DNA of 64,000 nt from Paenibacillus sp. 453mf (GCF_900116105.1 NZ_FPAC01000005.1:1-64000); one strand, 5' to 3'. Counted from the first letter of the stretch, positions 42,125 to 52,470 are shown. A program made the numbers and translations. The notes: generated by a model not told the origin, from the letters alone.

Positions 42125-42979
42125 TCACGACAATGAAATATAAATACTTTCTGTATACTTCGTAATCACTTCATCGTAATCTGAATACTTATATCCAAGA
42201 CTTTCTGACACAGCTTTTGAGTATGTTCTAAATAACTCATAACAAGTGAATAAAGACTGCCACATTTCCTGATACCCACTCTGGGAATAGGTTGACAGGA
42301 GTTTTTCCCAATCATCATCTGGGAGGTACCGATTTATAAACTTATAGTTCTTCCCCACACTAAAGCTGTATCCTTGCTCTGATCCGATTTTCCAAGCCAT
42401 CATTCGCAATAAATTCGGTCTTGCTATCTCGTTTAAATGGTCAATGGCAAATAGTATTTCTTTTCTCCCTAATCCTTTTACTACGTAAGTTGAAACCATC
42501 CAGAACTCATTGCAACAATCATCAAATTCTCTTGCCGTCGGCTTTTTAATCCAATATTGACGATCATTTGCGATCACTTCGTGCTTAACGTGATGATCCT
42601 TATCAAGCAACACTTCAACTAAACCGTCGCTATGGGTAAAATAATCGTTTATTTCGTGAATTGGGATAAGTGTCAGGTCTAATTTATTTCCATCCACAAA
42701 AAGGATTAAATATGAATACCAGTTACCTAATTCTGAAGGAAAAAGCTCCATATCTTCGGGTTTTTGCATCATAACAGGTTTACCAAATATGTGAAGCCAC
42801 TGATCATTCTCCTTGAAAGAGTTCATATCCGTCACAAAATAAGACAGGTCATAATCTTGGAATGTATCAGGGGTAATATTGGGGTTTGTACGTGACCCTT
42901 CCAAAGTTACTAATCGAATTCGATCATCATATTCGGCAAAATTGATAAGCATGTTCATCATTTCTTGTTCACTTCTCAC
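42125..42979 (-). CDS. Aminoglycoside 6-adenylyltransferase, ANT(6)/AadE-like
   Basis: 284 aa nucleotidyltransferase. Start block VRSEQEMMNMLINFAEYDDRIR, catalytic GSRTNPNITPDTFQDYDLSYFV with the paired acidic residues, and the C-terminal helical part FWMVSTYVVKGLGRKEILFAIDHLN all match ANT(6)-I and B. subtilis AadK. The family adenylates streptomycin. GTG at 42979 has GGAGG nine bases upstream and gives the family N-terminus; the ATG at 43000 precedes the RBS. It is probably an intrinsic chromosomal gene: no IS or integron flanks it. Activity level and spectrum cannot be judged. Confidence 0.88.
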   Translation of the reverse strand: MRSEQEMMNMLINFAEYDDRIRLVTLEGSRTNPNITPDTFQDYDLSYFVTDMNSFKENDQWLHIFGKPVMMQKPEDMELFPSELGNWYSYLILFVDGNKLDLTLIPIHEINDYFTHSDGLVEVLLDKDHHVKHEVIANDRQYWIKKPTAREFDDCCNEFWMVSTYVVKGLGRKEILFAIDHLNEIARPNLLRMMAWKIGSEQGYSFSVGKNYKFINRYLPDDDWEKLLSTYSQSGYQEMWQSLFTCYELFRTYSKAVSESLGYKYSDYDEVITKYTESIYISLS

Positions 42980-43071
42980 TACAGAAGACCTCCGTTCCAA
43001 TGGCTTTTTTGTTGCATCAAAATAGAGATTCTATATAGCCACGTCACTCCGATGAAGACGGATCACTTTAA

Positions 43072-43109
43072 AAAAAGCTGGAGATGAGATAAATGTATCT
43101 CCTCCAGCT
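43072..43109 (-). terminator. Terminator after uvrA
   Basis: AGCTGGAG (43077-43084) pairs with CTCCAGCT (43102-43109), with AGATA/TATCT inside. On the minus strand a seven-U run follows (43070-43077). Confidence 0.85.
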
Positions 43110-43122
43110 CTTCATGTAGCAG

Positions 43123-45984
43123 CTATGAACGATTTAACACCAGTGTTTGACTGCGCTCGGTATCTCGTTCCAACACCGGCTTCAAATATTTACCCGTGTA
43201 GGATTCTTTCACTTTTACGATTTGTTCTGGTGAACCTGTGCCGATAATGGTACCGCCGCCGTCTCCGCCTTCCGGTCCCAAGTCGATAATATGGTCGACC
43301 GTCTTGATTACATCCAGATTGTGCTCGATCACAAGCACGGATTCCCCAGAGTCAACCAGCCGGTGAAGTACTGTCAGAAGACGATCAATATCATCCACGT
43401 GCAGACCGGTTGTTGGCTCGTCCAAAATGTACATCGTCTTACCGGTACTGCGGCGGTACAGCTCGGATGCGAGCTTGACACGCTGCGCCTCTCCACCGGA
43501 TAGTGTCGTTGCCGGCTGTCCGAGCTTGACGTATCCTAGACCGACATCCAGCAGGGTTTGGATTTTGCGATGAATCTTGGGAATGTTCCGGAAGAATTCA
43601 ACCGCATCTTCGACCGTCATATCCAATACTTCCGATATGTTCTTCTCTTTATATTTAACCTCGAGCGTCTCCCGATTATACCGTTTCCCTTTGCAAACTT
43701 CACAAGGTACGTAGACGTCCGGCAGGAAGTGCATCTCGATCTTGATAATTCCATCGCCCTTACACGCCTCACATCTGCCGCCTTTGATGTTGAAGCTGAA
43801 GCGCCCTTTTTGGTAGCCGCGCAGCTTGGCTTCATTTGTCTGAGAGTACAGGTCTCGAATATCATCAAATACACCGGTATATGTTGCCGGGTTGGATCGT
43901 GGCGTACGACCGATTGGAGATTGATCAATATCAATGACTTTATCAATATGCTCCAGGCCTTTCATTTCCTTATACAGCCCTGGGCGTACTCTTGCACGGT
44001 TCAAATCCCGTGCCAGTGTTTTGTACAAGATTTCATTCACGAGGGTAGATTTGCCTGAACCGGATACACCGGTAACAGCTGTAAATACACCTAGCGGGAT
44101 CTTCACATTAATGTTCTTGAGATTGTTCTCCTTCGCACCGCGAATTTCCAGCCAGCGATCATCCGTCTTCCGTCTCTCTGCGGGAACAGGTATAAACTTG
44201 CGTCCACTGAGATAGCTGCCCGTCAGTGAATTAGGGTCATCCATTACTTCCTGCGGCGTGCCTTGCGACATGATCTGTCCGCCGTGAATTCCGGCTCCCG
44301 GACCGATATCAATGATATAATCTGCCGCCATCATCGTATCCTCGTCATGCTCTACGACAATGAGCGTATTTCCGAGGTCGCGCATATGACCCAGTGTTGC
44401 AATCAAACGGTCGTTGTCCCGCTGATGCAGTCCGATGCTTGGCTCATCCAAAATATAGAGTACACCCATGAGACTGGAGCCGATCTGTGTCGCCAGTCGA
44501 ATACGCTGTGCTTCCCCGCCGGATAATGTTCCAGCAGCTCTGCTCATGGTCAGATAGTTCAGTCCAACATTCACAAGGAATCCCAGACGGCTGTTGATCT
44601 CTTTGAGAATCAAATGGGCTATTGCTTGTTCCTTCTCGGACAGCTGCAAATTGCTGAAGAATTCCATGGCAGCTCCAATCGAAAGATTAGTCACGTACGC
44701 CATGTTATTACCGTTGATTGTAACGGCCAGCACTTCTTTTTTGAGACGATGTCCTTTACATGTTCCACATGGCTTCTCGCCCATAAAGCCTTCGATAAAC
44801 TCACGAATGCCTTCCGATGCCGTATCACGATACCGCCGCTCCAAGTTGGGGATGATCCCTTCAAAAACAACATAAGCTTCTTTTCTTTGACCAAAATCAT
44901 TTTCGTAACGGAAACGAATCTTCTCTCCATTAGTCCCTCTAAGGAGCTTGTTCATCTGATCAGGTGACAGCTCGCTGACGGGAACATTCATCGGAATTCC
45001 GTAATGCTCACATACGGAACGTAAAAATTGCGGGTAGTAATTCGAAGTTCCCCCAGCCCAAGCTTCAAATGCACCGCCCTCGATCGACTTGCTGCGATCA
45101 GGAACAAGCAGATCAGGATCGACAATCATCTTAGTTCCCAAGCCGTCACAGTCCGGACAGGCACCAAATGGACTGTTGAACGAGAACATTCGCGGGGAGA
45201 GCTCCTCCATGCTGAATCCACATATCGGGCAGGCATAGTTGGAGCTGAATCTCAGCTCTTCTTCTCCAATAATATCCACCAGCAGCTGACCGCCGGAAAT
45301 TTTAAGCGCGGTTTCAATGGAATCGGATAAGCGTGACTGAATATCTTCCTTCACGACGATTCGGTCCACTACGACCTCAATCGTATGCTTCTTGTTCTTC
45401 TCAAGCTCAATGGTCTCCGACAGGTCACGAAGCTCGCCATCAATCCGCACCCGGACGAAGCCTTGCTTCGATATATCTGCAAGCAGACTCTTGTGCTCAC
45501 CTTTGCGGCCCGAAATAACAGGAGCCAGAATTTGCAGCCTTGTCCGTTCCGGGTAGCTCATGATCCGATCAACCATCTGTTCAACGGTCTGGGAAGTTAT
45601 CTCCACACCATGCTCCGGGCAATGCGGATGACCGATGCGTGCAAAGAGCAGACGCAAATAGTCGTAAATTTCGGTAACGGTTCCTACCGTTGAGCGCGGA
45701 TTTCGGCTTGTCGTTTTTTGATCTATCGAAATCGCAGGAGAGAGCCCATCTATCGAATCTACATCCGGCTTCTCCATTTGCCCTAGAAATTGACGAGCAT
45801 AGGCGGACAGTGACTCTACATATCTGCGCTGACCTTCGGCATATATCGTATCAAATGCCAGCGATGATTTGCCAGATCCGCTAAGTCCGGTCAGGACGAC
45901 AAAACGGTCGCGCGGGATCGTCACATCGATATTCTTCAGATTGTGCGCCCTCGCGCCTTTAATGACTATATTCTCGTTCGCCAC
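43123..45984 (-). CDS. uvrA: Excinuclease ABC subunit A
   Basis: DNA-damage sensor of nucleotide excision repair; loads UvrB. 953 aa. Two ABC modules: Walker [15 protein letters not shown] (about 32-45) and [15 protein letters not shown] (about 640-654), signatures [12 protein letters not shown] and [12 protein letters not shown]. Zinc modules are CPICG ... CPDC (about 255-285) and CEAC ... CEVC (about 735-762). GTG start with AAGGAG eight bases upstream. Normally uvrB and uvrA are adjacent; here about 880 bp of repeat-rich sequence separates them. Confidence 0.97.
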   Translation of the reverse strand: MANENIVIKGARAHNLKNIDVTIPRDRFVVLTGLSGSGKSSLAFDTIYAEGQRRYVESLSAYARQFLGQMEKPDVDSIDGLSPAISIDQKTTSRNPRSTVGTVTEIYDYLRLLFARIGHPHCPEHGVEITSQTVEQMVDRIMSYPERTRLQILAPVISGRKGEHKSLLADISKQGFVRVRIDGELRDLSETIELEKNKKHTIEVVVDRIVVKEDIQSRLSDSIETALKISGGQLLVDIIGEEELRFSSNYACPICGFSMEELSPRMFSFNSPFGACPDCDGLGTKMIVDPDLLVPDRSKSIEGGAFEAWAGGTSNYYPQFLRSVCEHYGIPMNVPVSELSPDQMNKLLRGTNGEKIRFRYENDFGQRKEAYVVFEGIIPNLERRYRDTASEGIREFIEGFMGEKPCGTCKGHRLKKEVLAVTINGNNMAYVTNLSIGAAMEFFSNLQLSEKEQAIAHLILKEINSRLGFLVNVGLNYLTMSRAAGTLSGGEAQRIRLATQIGSSLMGVLYILDEPSIGLHQRDNDRLIATLGHMRDLGNTLIVVEHDEDTMMAADYIIDIGPGAGIHGGQIMSQGTPQEVMDDPNSLTGSYLSGRKFIPVPAERRKTDDRWLEIRGAKENNLKNINVKIPLGVFTAVTGVSGSGKSTLVNEILYKTLARDLNRARVRPGLYKEMKGLEHIDKVIDIDQSPIGRTPRSNPATYTGVFDDIRDLYSQTNEAKLRGYQKGRFSFNIKGGRCEACKGDGIIKIEMHFLPDVYVPCEVCKGKRYNRETLEVKYKEKNISEVLDMTVEDAVEFFRNIPKIHRKIQTLLDVGLGYVKLGQPATTLSGGEAQRVKLASELYRRSTGKTMYILDEPTTGLHVDDIDRLLTVLHRLVDSGESVLVIEHNLDVIKTVDHIIDLGPEGGDGGGTIIGTGSPEQIVKVKESYTGKYLKPVLERDTERSQTLVLNRS

Positions 45985-46019
45985 ACTCTCATCTCCTTAA
46001 AAGAACCCTCCTAAATCCT

Positions 46020-46063
46020 CCCTGACAGGGAGGACCCCAAAGGGACCTCCCTTTGGAAACCGG
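46020..46063. repeat. Pair of short perfect hairpins upstream of uvrA
   Basis: CCTCCCT-GA-CAGGGAGG-type palindrome (about 46018-46034), followed by CCAAAGGG-ACC-TCCCTTTGG (about 46037-46057). These have no loops suited to coding sequence and lie in the uvrA leader region. Role unknown. Confidence 0.55.
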
Positions 46064-46128
46064 AAATTGGCCGAAGTAGTTGGGCTCGTGGTTATTTATA
46101 GCTGGGTTGTTGTGGTTGGAACGCATTC

Positions 46129-46159
46129 GTTCTAGACAACCCATCTGGTTGTCTAGAAC
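46129..46159. repeat. Perfect 13-bp inverted repeat with 5-nt loop
   Basis: GTTCTAGACAACC (46129-46141) and GGTTGTCTAGAAC (46147-46159) flank CATCT. It sits just before the tandem repeat array. No U-run, so it is not a standard terminator; a protein-binding or RNA-processing site is possible. Confidence 0.7.
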
Positions 46160-46185
46160 ATGCTTCCATACGACGCGGGATCGTG

Positions 46186-46692
46186 AGTGGGATTGCTTCG
46201 CCCCATCCCACAGGCGGACCATTGCTCTTCGAGCTCGGTCCTTGAAGTGCATCTTCCTTGCGTGGGATCGCTTCGCCCCATCCCACAGGCGGACCATTGC
46301 TCTTCGAGCTCGGTCCTTGAAATGCATGTTCCTGCGTGGGATTGCTTCGCCCCATCCCACAGGCGGACCATTGCTCTTCGAGCTCGGTCCTTGAAGTGCA
46401 TCTTCCTTGCGTGGGATCGCTTCGCCCCATCCCACAGGCGGACCATTGCTCTTCGAGCTCGGTCCTTGAAATGCATCTTCCTTGCGTGGGATCGCTTCGC
46501 CCCATCCCACAGGCGGGACCATTGCTCTTCGAGCTCGGTCCTTGAAGTGCATGTTCCTGCGTGGGATTGCTTCGCCTCATCCCACAGGCGGACCATTGCT
46601 CTTCGAGCTCGGTCCTTGAAGTGCATCTTCCTTGCGTGGGATCGCTTCGCCTCATCCCACGGGTGGACCATTGCTCTTCGAGCTCGGTCCTT
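46186..46692. repeat. Array of seven 74-75 bp tandem repeats between uvrB and uvrA
   Basis: The marker block CC(C/T)CATCCCAC recurs from 46201, 46276, 46350, 46425, 46500, 46575 and 46650, giving periods of 75, 74, 75, 75, 75 and 75. Units come in two versions (GCATCTTCCTTGCGTGGGATCGC-like and the 1-bp shorter GCATGTTCCTGCGTGGGATTGC-like). Each unit has two inverted repeats: GTGGGAT/ATCCCAC around a short loop, and GGACC/GGTCC. Because 75 is a multiple of three, several frames stay open by accident; I do not call them genes. The last unit is the most diverged (CACGGGTGG). Confidence 0.95.
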
Positions 46693-46833
46693 AAGCTTGT
46701 TCTATTAAATTAAACAATATATCAATTTATCAATAAGTATAGCCCTTATTATCAGCTTTCAACGTTAAAAACCGAAATACAATTACATAAGTAAAGAGTA
46801 CAGAGTCAGCAACATTCCATATGAACTCTTTAA

Positions 46834-46868
46834 GAAGAGAACGACCCCTCGGCCGTTCTCTTCTTATT
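46834..46868. terminator. Hairpin after uvrB
   Basis: GAAGAGAACG (46834-46843) pairs exactly with CGTTCTCTTC (46854-46863). T-rich sequence follows on the plus strand (TTATTTTATT), while the minus strand, where uvrB ends, has only a weak U-run. It probably ends or attenuates uvrB transcription. Confidence 0.55.
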
Positions 46869-48863
46869 TTATTCAGCCTTCAGTTCAAGCAGGGCGTCAC
46901 GCAGTTCTGCGGCGCGCTCGAACTGCAAATTCTTCGCCGCATCCTTCATTTCAGCTTCAAGACGCTGCATCAACGACTGACGATCGCGCTTCGACATCTT
47001 CTCTGCGCCGCCTGTCAGATAATCGCTCTTCGCCTCAGCCACCTTCGTTGCCTCAATAACCTCACGGATCTTCTTGCGGATCGTCTGCGGGGTAATACCA
47101 TGCTCTTCATTATAAGCTACCTGAATCGCACGACGACGTTCTGTCTCCTTAATCGCCTTGTCCATGGAGTCCGTAACCTTATCACCATACATAATAACTT
47201 TACCTTCGCTGTTTCGGGCTGCACGTCCAATGGTCTGGATAAGCGAGCGTTCGGAACGCAGGAAGCCCTCTTTGTCAGCATCCAATATAGCGACAAGGGA
47301 TACTTCAGGAAGATCAAGTCCTTCCCTCAGCAGGTTAATTCCGACAAGAACATGGAATGTGCCTAGCCGGAGATCCCTCAGAATCGCCATACGCTCCAGC
47401 GTCTTAATATCAGAGTGCATATATCTGACCTTAATGCCGACTTCCTTGAAGTAATCCGTCAGATCCTCCGCCATCTTCTTCGTCAGCGTTGTAACAAGCA
47501 CGCGCTCATCCTTCTCTACACGGTCCCGAATCTCTCCGATCAAATCATCAATCTGTCCTTTGGTCGGTCTCACTTCAATGATCGGATCAAGCAGACCTGT
47601 AGGGCGGATAATCTGCTGAACCATATCCCCTTCGGTATGCTCAATCTCATAAGGTCCTGGAGTAGCAGAGACGTATACGAGCTGCTTCGTCTTCTTCTCG
47701 AATTCCTCAAATTGCAGCGGCCGGTTATCTAGTGCTGACGGCAATCGAAATCCGTGCTCAACCAGAACTGTCTTCCGCGCACGGTCACCGTTGTACATCG
47801 CGCGAATTTGAGGCAGTGTCACATGAGACTCGTCTATGACAACCAGCATATCATCAGGGAAATAGTCGAGCAGTGTATACGGCGTTGCTCCTGTCTCACG
47901 GAAGGTCAGCGGTCCAGAATAATTCTCGATCCCGGAGCAGAAGCCGACTTCCTTCATCATTTCGATATCGTATCGTGTCCGCTGTTCCAGACGCTGTGCC
48001 TCCAGCAGTTTGCCCTGCTCACGCAGTTCAGCAAGACGCTCCTCAAGCTCACGCTCAATATTGACCAGCGCTACTCTCATCGTCTCCTCACGTGTAACAA
48101 AGTGAGATGCCGGGAATATCGCCACATGATCGCGCTCACCTATCAGCTCGCCAGTCAGTACATCAATCTCCGTGATGCGTTCAACCTCGTCTCCAAATAG
48201 CTCAATTCGCATCGCATGCTGATCTTTGGAAGCCGGGAAAATCTCAATTACATCACCGCGCACACGGAACGTCCCCCGTACAAAATTAAGGTCATTGCGC
48301 TGATACTGAATATCCACCAGACGTGACAAAATCTCCTTGCGAGACTTCTCCATCCCTACGCGGAGTGACAATAACATATTGGAATATTCAACCGGAGAAC
48401 CGAGGCCGTAGATGCAGGATACACTCGCAACAATGATGACGTCGCGACGCTCGAACAAGGAGCTGGTCGCCGAATGCCTGAGCTTATCAATTTCTTCATT
48501 TATACTTGAATCCTTCTCAATGTACGTATCTGATGAAGGAATATAAGCTTCCGGTTGATAGTAATCGTAATAACTTACAAAGTAATCTACCGAATTGTTA
48601 GGAAAGAACTCTTTGAACTCACTTGCGAGCTGTGCCGCAAGCGTCTTGTTATGTGCAATAACAAGCGTAGGTCTATTTAACTTCGCTATGGTCTGAGCAA
48701 TGGTAAACGTCTTACCGGTACCTGTAGCACCAAGCAATGTCTGATGCTTCTTCCCTTGCCGGATCCCTTCTACCAGCTCAACAATCGCTTGCGGCTGATC
48801 CCCTTGAGGTTCAAATTCCGATACGAGTTCAAATCCTTTATTGCTCATGACAATATCGCTCAT
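46869..48863 (-). CDS. uvrB: Excinuclease ABC subunit B
   Basis: Damage-verifying helicase-like subunit. 664 aa. Walker [11 protein letters not shown] (about 41-50), the beta-hairpin region [38 protein letters not shown] (motif II), [44 protein letters not shown] (motifs V-VI), and a C-terminal UVR domain (about 625-660) that contacts UvrC/UvrA. Not adjacent to uvrA as in most Bacilli; the repeat array intervenes. Confidence 0.97.
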   Translation of the reverse strand: MSDIVMSNKGFELVSEFEPQGDQPQAIVELVEGIRQGKKHQTLLGATGTGKTFTIAQTIAKLNRPTLVIAHNKTLAAQLASEFKEFFPNNSVDYFVSYYDYYQPEAYIPSSDTYIEKDSSINEEIDKLRHSATSSLFERRDVIIVASVSCIYGLGSPVEYSNMLLSLRVGMEKSRKEILSRLVDIQYQRNDLNFVRGTFRVRGDVIEIFPASKDQHAMRIELFGDEVERITEIDVLTGELIGERDHVAIFPASHFVTREETMRVALVNIERELEERLAELREQGKLLEAQRLEQRTRYDIEMMKEVGFCSGIENYSGPLTFRETGATPYTLLDYFPDDMLVVIDESHVTLPQIRAMYNGDRARKTVLVEHGFRLPSALDNRPLQFEEFEKKTKQLVYVSATPGPYEIEHTEGDMVQQIIRPTGLLDPIIEVRPTKGQIDDLIGEIRDRVEKDERVLVTTLTKKMAEDLTDYFKEVGIKVRYMHSDIKTLERMAILRDLRLGTFHVLVGINLLREGLDLPEVSLVAILDADKEGFLRSERSLIQTIGRAARNSEGKVIMYGDKVTDSMDKAIKETERRRAIQVAYNEEHGITPQTIRKKIREVIEATKVAEAKSDYLTGGAEKMSKRDRQSLMQRLEAEMKDAAKNLQFERAAELRDALLELKAE

Positions 48864-49329
48864 TGCCCAACCTCACCTTCATCGTCTAAAATAGTTTTAC
48901 ACCAGGATTATGCAAATTTCGATCTCACTCGCTAAGAAACTACAAATATCCAGATAGAATGAAGTCATCAATGTACATACTTACACTCAAAACTTCAAAT
49001 CAACCTAGATATTCATGTAAGAACTGCGCAAAGAAAGATGTGCAATATCCTTATATATGTCGAGATTTACCGAAAATATAACATATCGGAAACCATTTTG
49101 TATGCTGGATTGCTTATTTCCGTACCCATAAACAAATGAAGTCCCTCAGCCGAAATAAAAAAGAACCCCTCTCAAAAAGTTGACTGAAGCTCTTCATTAG
49201 GCTGTTTCATCGGCTCTTCGTTCGTGAGTTAAGCAAAAGCAGTTATAAGAATGTTTGTTCCCGTTTATTATACTCGGTTCATGTCCTGGATGCAAATATA
49301 GAAGACAATTGACTGGAGGGAATGATTTG
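48864..49329. other. Intergenic region between divergent uvrB and motA
   Basis: 466 bp, AT-rich. It holds the SigD-like motA promoter listed separately. On the minus strand two loose SigA candidates precede uvrB (TTGATG-N17-TATTTG and TTGAAG-N17-TACATT). No good LexA box was found near the uvrB start. AATGAAG (49136-49142) and CTTCATT (49191-49197) can pair over a long loop. No gene seen. Confidence 0.4.
49129..49156 (+). promoter_or_regulatory. SigD-type (flagellar) promoter for motAB
   Basis: TAAA (49129-49132), 16-bp spacer, GCCGAAAT (49149-49156). The SigD consensus is TAAA-N14-16-GCCGATAT, so only one base differs. It lies about 175 bp upstream of motA, which is under SigD in B. subtilis. 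Confidence 0.6.
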
Positions 49330-50124
49330 ATGGATATCGCGACCCTAATCGGTCTTGTAGCCGGAGCTGTCGCTATCATTGGAGGATTTTTATGGGAAGG
49401 GGGAAAAATAACAGGACTATTTCAGGGGACAGCTGCTCTTATCGTCTTCGGCGGTACGATTGCAGCCGTGCTCATCAGCTATCCGTTGCATCGTATCCGC
49501 ACGCTGCCTGCGGGCATTAGAATGGCCTTCAAGCCCAATCGATCTGAAGCAAATGAATGGCTGGAGGATATCGTAGAGATGTCCATGGTTGCAAGGCGCG
49601 AAGGCGTTCTAGCCTTGGAGCAGAAGGTGGTCGACCATCCTAATGCTTTCTTAAGAGAAGGAATTCAGCTGGTCGTGGATGGAACCGATCAGCCGATCGT
49701 CCGCCAGATTATGGAACTGGATATCGATGCCAAAGAGCAGGAGCATGATAACTATGCCAAGTTATTCGAATCCGCAGGCTCCTATGCGCCAACAATGGGA
49801 ATTATCGGGACGGTCATGGGACTCATTCAGGTGCTTGGGCACCTGTCAGATCCGAGTCAGCTCGGTCCATCGATCGCCGTTGCTTTTATCGCGACCTTAT
49901 ATGGGGTTGCCAGCGCAAATCTGATCTTCTTGCCCATCGCATCCAAGATCAGAGCGAAGAGCGCAGAGGAGATCACGGTGATGGAAATGATTCTCGAAGG
50001 TGTATTGTCTGTACAAAATGGTGATAATGCCCTACTCGTTCGTAAAAAGCTGAACACTTATATCACCTTACAGCCGAATCCATTAAGCTCAAGGAAGGAT
50101 GTCACGCATGAGACAGCGGAATAG
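49330..50124 (+). CDS. motA: Flagellar motor stator protein MotA
   Basis: Proton-channel subunit of the flagellar stator. 264 aa with four TM helices: LIGLVAGAVAIIGGFLWEGG near the N-terminus, and the TM3/TM4 block GSYAPTMGIIGTVMGLIQVLGHL ... AVAFIATLYGVASANLIFLPIA. The cytoplasmic loop carries charged residues for FliG contact (FLREGIQLVVDGTD). ATG at 49330 has GGAGGG nine bases upstream; upstream frame residues are not MotA-like. Overlaps motB by 17 bp. Confidence 0.95.
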   Translation: MDIATLIGLVAGAVAIIGGFLWEGGKITGLFQGTAALIVFGGTIAAVLISYPLHRIRTLPAGIRMAFKPNRSEANEWLEDIVEMSMVARREGVLALEQKVVDHPNAFLREGIQLVVDGTDQPIVRQIMELDIDAKEQEHDNYAKLFESAGSYAPTMGIIGTVMGLIQVLGHLSDPSQLGPSIAVAFIATLYGVASANLIFLPIASKIRAKSAEEITVMEMILEGVLSVQNGDNALLVRKKLNTYITLQPNPLSSRKDVTHETAE

Positions 50125-50932
50125 GCGAACACGGAATGCAGGACGTGCACATTCCTCCGGCTCTCAGCATGATCGCTGGATGATTACCTATGCGGACCTC
50201 ATTACGCTATTGCTCATTTTCTTCGTGATGATGTATGCGATGAGCCGGCTTGATGCAAGCAAGTATGAGAAAGTAACCAACTCCCTGCAGACCACCTTTC
50301 AGAGCTCAAGCGGAATTCTTGACGGAGGCACGGGTGTAATTGACCATCCCTCTGGCCAGAATAGAGATACAAGCAGCCAAGCGAACCAGCCCGGTTCGGG
50401 TGAAACCGATTCAGAGGCGGACAGTGGACCTATGACAGAACGGGAGACTGCCTTTCGCGAACAAGAACAGGAGCTTCAAGATCTGATGGGCTTGATCAAG
50501 AACTACATTAAAGATCATGAGCTTGAGGATCTTATTTTTGTAGCGGACAAGCCTCAAGGGATTTCTATCACGCTCAGTGAACAATTTCTGTTTCGCACCG
50601 GGGATGCCAAATTGATGGAGGGTGCTGGACCTGTACTCTCTCAATTAGCCAGCTTGTTTAGGGATCTTGCGACAACCATTTCGATCGAAGGGCATACCGA
50701 CAATACTCCAGTAACATCTGGCTCCAAATATCGAGACAACTGGGAATTATCCGGTGAGCGCGCACTCTCTGTGCTTCGTTATTTTATCGAGCATGAAGGC
50801 CTGGATCCGGACAGCTTCCAATATGCCGGATATGCAGATAACAGGCCTGCAGCAGAGAATACGACCGAAGCGGGCAGACAACAAAACCGCAGAGTGGAAA
50901 TCACTGTTCTGCGCCAGCTGCAAGGCGAATGA
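50108..50932 (+). CDS. motB: Flagellar motor stator protein MotB
   Basis: 274 aa. A basic N-terminus is followed by a single TM with the channel Asp in MITYADLITLLLIFFVMMYAMS (Asp of YAD). Residues about 75-120 are a polar plug/linker rich in Ser, Gly and Asp. The C-terminal OmpA-like domain binds peptidoglycan (ISIEGHTDNTPV, NWELSGERALSVLRYF, NRRVEITV). ATG at 50108 has AGGAAGG at nine bases; ATG at 50099 is too close to that RBS. Confidence 0.94.
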   Translation: MRQRNRRTRNAGRAHSSGSQHDRWMITYADLITLLLIFFVMMYAMSRLDASKYEKVTNSLQTTFQSSSGILDGGTGVIDHPSGQNRDTSSQANQPGSGETDSEADSGPMTERETAFREQEQELQDLMGLIKNYIKDHELEDLIFVADKPQGISITLSEQFLFRTGDAKLMEGAGPVLSQLASLFRDLATTISIEGHTDNTPVTSGSKYRDNWELSGERALSVLRYFIEHEGLDPDSFQYAGYADNRPAAENTTEAGRQQNRRVEITVLRQLQGE

Positions 50933-50951
50933 ACCGATTATTCGCTTATAA

Positions 50952-50998
50952 AAAGAAAACCTCCACCCCGCTCTTTATGCAGGATGGAGGTTATTTTT
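50952..50998 (+). terminator. Terminator after motB
   Basis: AACCTCCA (50958-50965) pairs with TGGAGGTT (50985-50992), followed by ATTTTT. Confidence 0.85.
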
Positions 50999-51082
50999 GT
51001 GCAGAGCAGCTGTACTCAGCCGTTCACTTCACGGGTTCATCTTATCGCGTTATTGCTCAGCGGAATTTCAGCTTCTATCCCC

Positions 51083-52378
51083 TCATGCTTCGTGACTGAA
51101 AGGATCTGGTGCAGGCTTTTCGGTACGATGTGTATCCAGCTTCATCCCGACGATCTGAAAGAACGAGGCGGGACGCTCGTCGATCGCAAAGCCTGAATCC
51201 GGATCCGGCGCAAGCAATGCGCCGAGCTGATGATGCTCTCCTTCGTATATCGCACGCTGCAGAAATTTACTCTCGCCTTCAATATTGCGTACTTCCAATT
51301 TACAAAATGCAGGGTTCATACGAAGCGCGCTGTGCAGCTCAGCTTGTGAGTTGACATACTGTCCATTTACTCTAAAAATGACTTCGCCAGCCTGTATCCC
51401 CAGCTCCTCGGCGGGACTGCCCGGCAATACGGCCAAAACCTGAAGTCCCTGCTTAGGATGTACATAGATCGGGCTGCGGTTCTCTTCCTCCGATGAACTG
51501 ATCCAGTATATCGCTTCCAGACCTATAAGAGCAAACAACACAGCCACCAGTGACAGCGGATTCCACCATACGGACAATAGACTCAAGACGAGCAATATGA
51601 CACCATATAGCAGGAGCCGCTTCGTGGTAAGGGCTGACTTGTCTTCTGGCAGCATGCTTTTTGTCATCTCACTAAATCCAATGATAAATGGAACAGCATA
51701 GAGCATATACATATCGGCGCCACCGGCAAGTAACGGACTCCATGCAAGACCTGCCCCGCTGCCCGAAGTCGTGGGCACAAGCAGCATAAGCGGCACGGGT
51801 GCATAGTATTGCAGCTGATAACCGCCGACAAGCTTACCTCTCTTCCCTTTAAAATAAACAGGAGATGCGTTCTGCTCCTGCTGCAGCCTGACGAACATAG
51901 CCTGTGTCAGGTGCAGCACTGCTGCAAGCACAAGCAGCTGAGGGATCGGCAGATCACGGATTGCAGAGACGATGGCTTCGAGGAAGCCTTGAGGCTCCCA
52001 GCTGTCAAACAGCTTAAGCAGCCATTGTACAATACCAAGCAAACCCACTGCATATACAGCGTTCAAGTATCTGATCCGGAACAGCATCAGTATAATGGAT
52101 GTTATCCATATCGCCAGCACTGCCTGTGCTGTCATTTCAATTCCCAGAAATACATAAACAACAGATACAATTAGACCAACCAATATACCTGTAAAAATAG
52201 CTCGCAGTGTTAACAGCGGCCACCCATTAAGGCGCGTGTGGAGCAATCTTCGTTCCAGCATCCCCTGACGACGGTAACTGAGCGCTAATAATACGATGGC
52301 TATGTAATAAAATGGCTGAGTCAGCAAAGCGATTAATGCATCCACGACAAGCCATAGCCATGTGATGACTTCATTCAA
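51083..52378 (-). CDS. minJ: MinJ-like PDZ-domain membrane protein
   Basis: 431 aa with about eight TM helices (residues 1-310) and a C-terminal PDZ domain (about 320-400: LQVLAVLPGSPAEELGIQAGEVIFRVNGQYVNSQAELHSAL). In B. subtilis MinJ links DivIVA to MinD at poles and septa, and its gene lies next to ctpB and near ftsEX, exactly as here. The family is poorly conserved in sequence, so assignment rests on architecture plus synteny. Confidence 0.75.
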   Translation of the reverse strand: MNEVITWLWLVVDALIALLTQPFYYIAIVLLALSYRRQGMLERRLLHTRLNGWPLLTLRAIFTGILVGLIVSVVYVFLGIEMTAQAVLAIWITSIILMLFRIRYLNAVYAVGLLGIVQWLLKLFDSWEPQGFLEAIVSAIRDLPIPQLLVLAAVLHLTQAMFVRLQQEQNASPVYFKGKRGKLVGGYQLQYYAPVPLMLLVPTTSGSGAGLAWSPLLAGGADMYMLYAVPFIIGFSEMTKSMLPEDKSALTTKRLLLYGVILLVLSLLSVWWNPLSLVAVLFALIGLEAIYWISSSEEENRSPIYVHPKQGLQVLAVLPGSPAEELGIQAGEVIFRVNGQYVNSQAELHSALRMNPAFCKLEVRNIEGESKFLQRAIYEGEHHQLGALLAPDPDSGFAIDERPASFFQIVGMKLDTHRTEKPAPDPFSHEA

Positions 52379-52440
52379 GTTAGCTCACGCCCCCCTCATA
52401 ATTCAACTGCTGTTTGCCCTCTCCAAATACATTATCCAGT

Positions 52441-52470
52441 AAAAAAAGAAGGCTGAACAAGCAGCCTTCT
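52441..52470 (-). terminator. Terminator after ctpB
   Basis: AGAAGGCTG (52447-52455) pairs with CAGCCTTCT (52462-52470). On the minus strand a seven-U run follows. Confidence 0.85.

Noticed and set aside
46186..46692. CRISPR array
   Set aside because: Units are contiguous 74-75 bp repeats without unique spacers, and no cas genes are near.
45989..46708. Long open frames of 104-187 aa on both strands across the 75-bp array
   Set aside because: The unit length is a multiple of three, so any stop-free unit yields long frames in several phases at once. No RBS, no known domain, and all frames overlap each other.
49249..49260. LexA/SOS box GAATGTTTGTTC
   Set aside because: One mismatch to GAAC-N4-GTTC, and it lies about 390 bp from uvrB, beyond plausible promoter distance, so not called as an operator.
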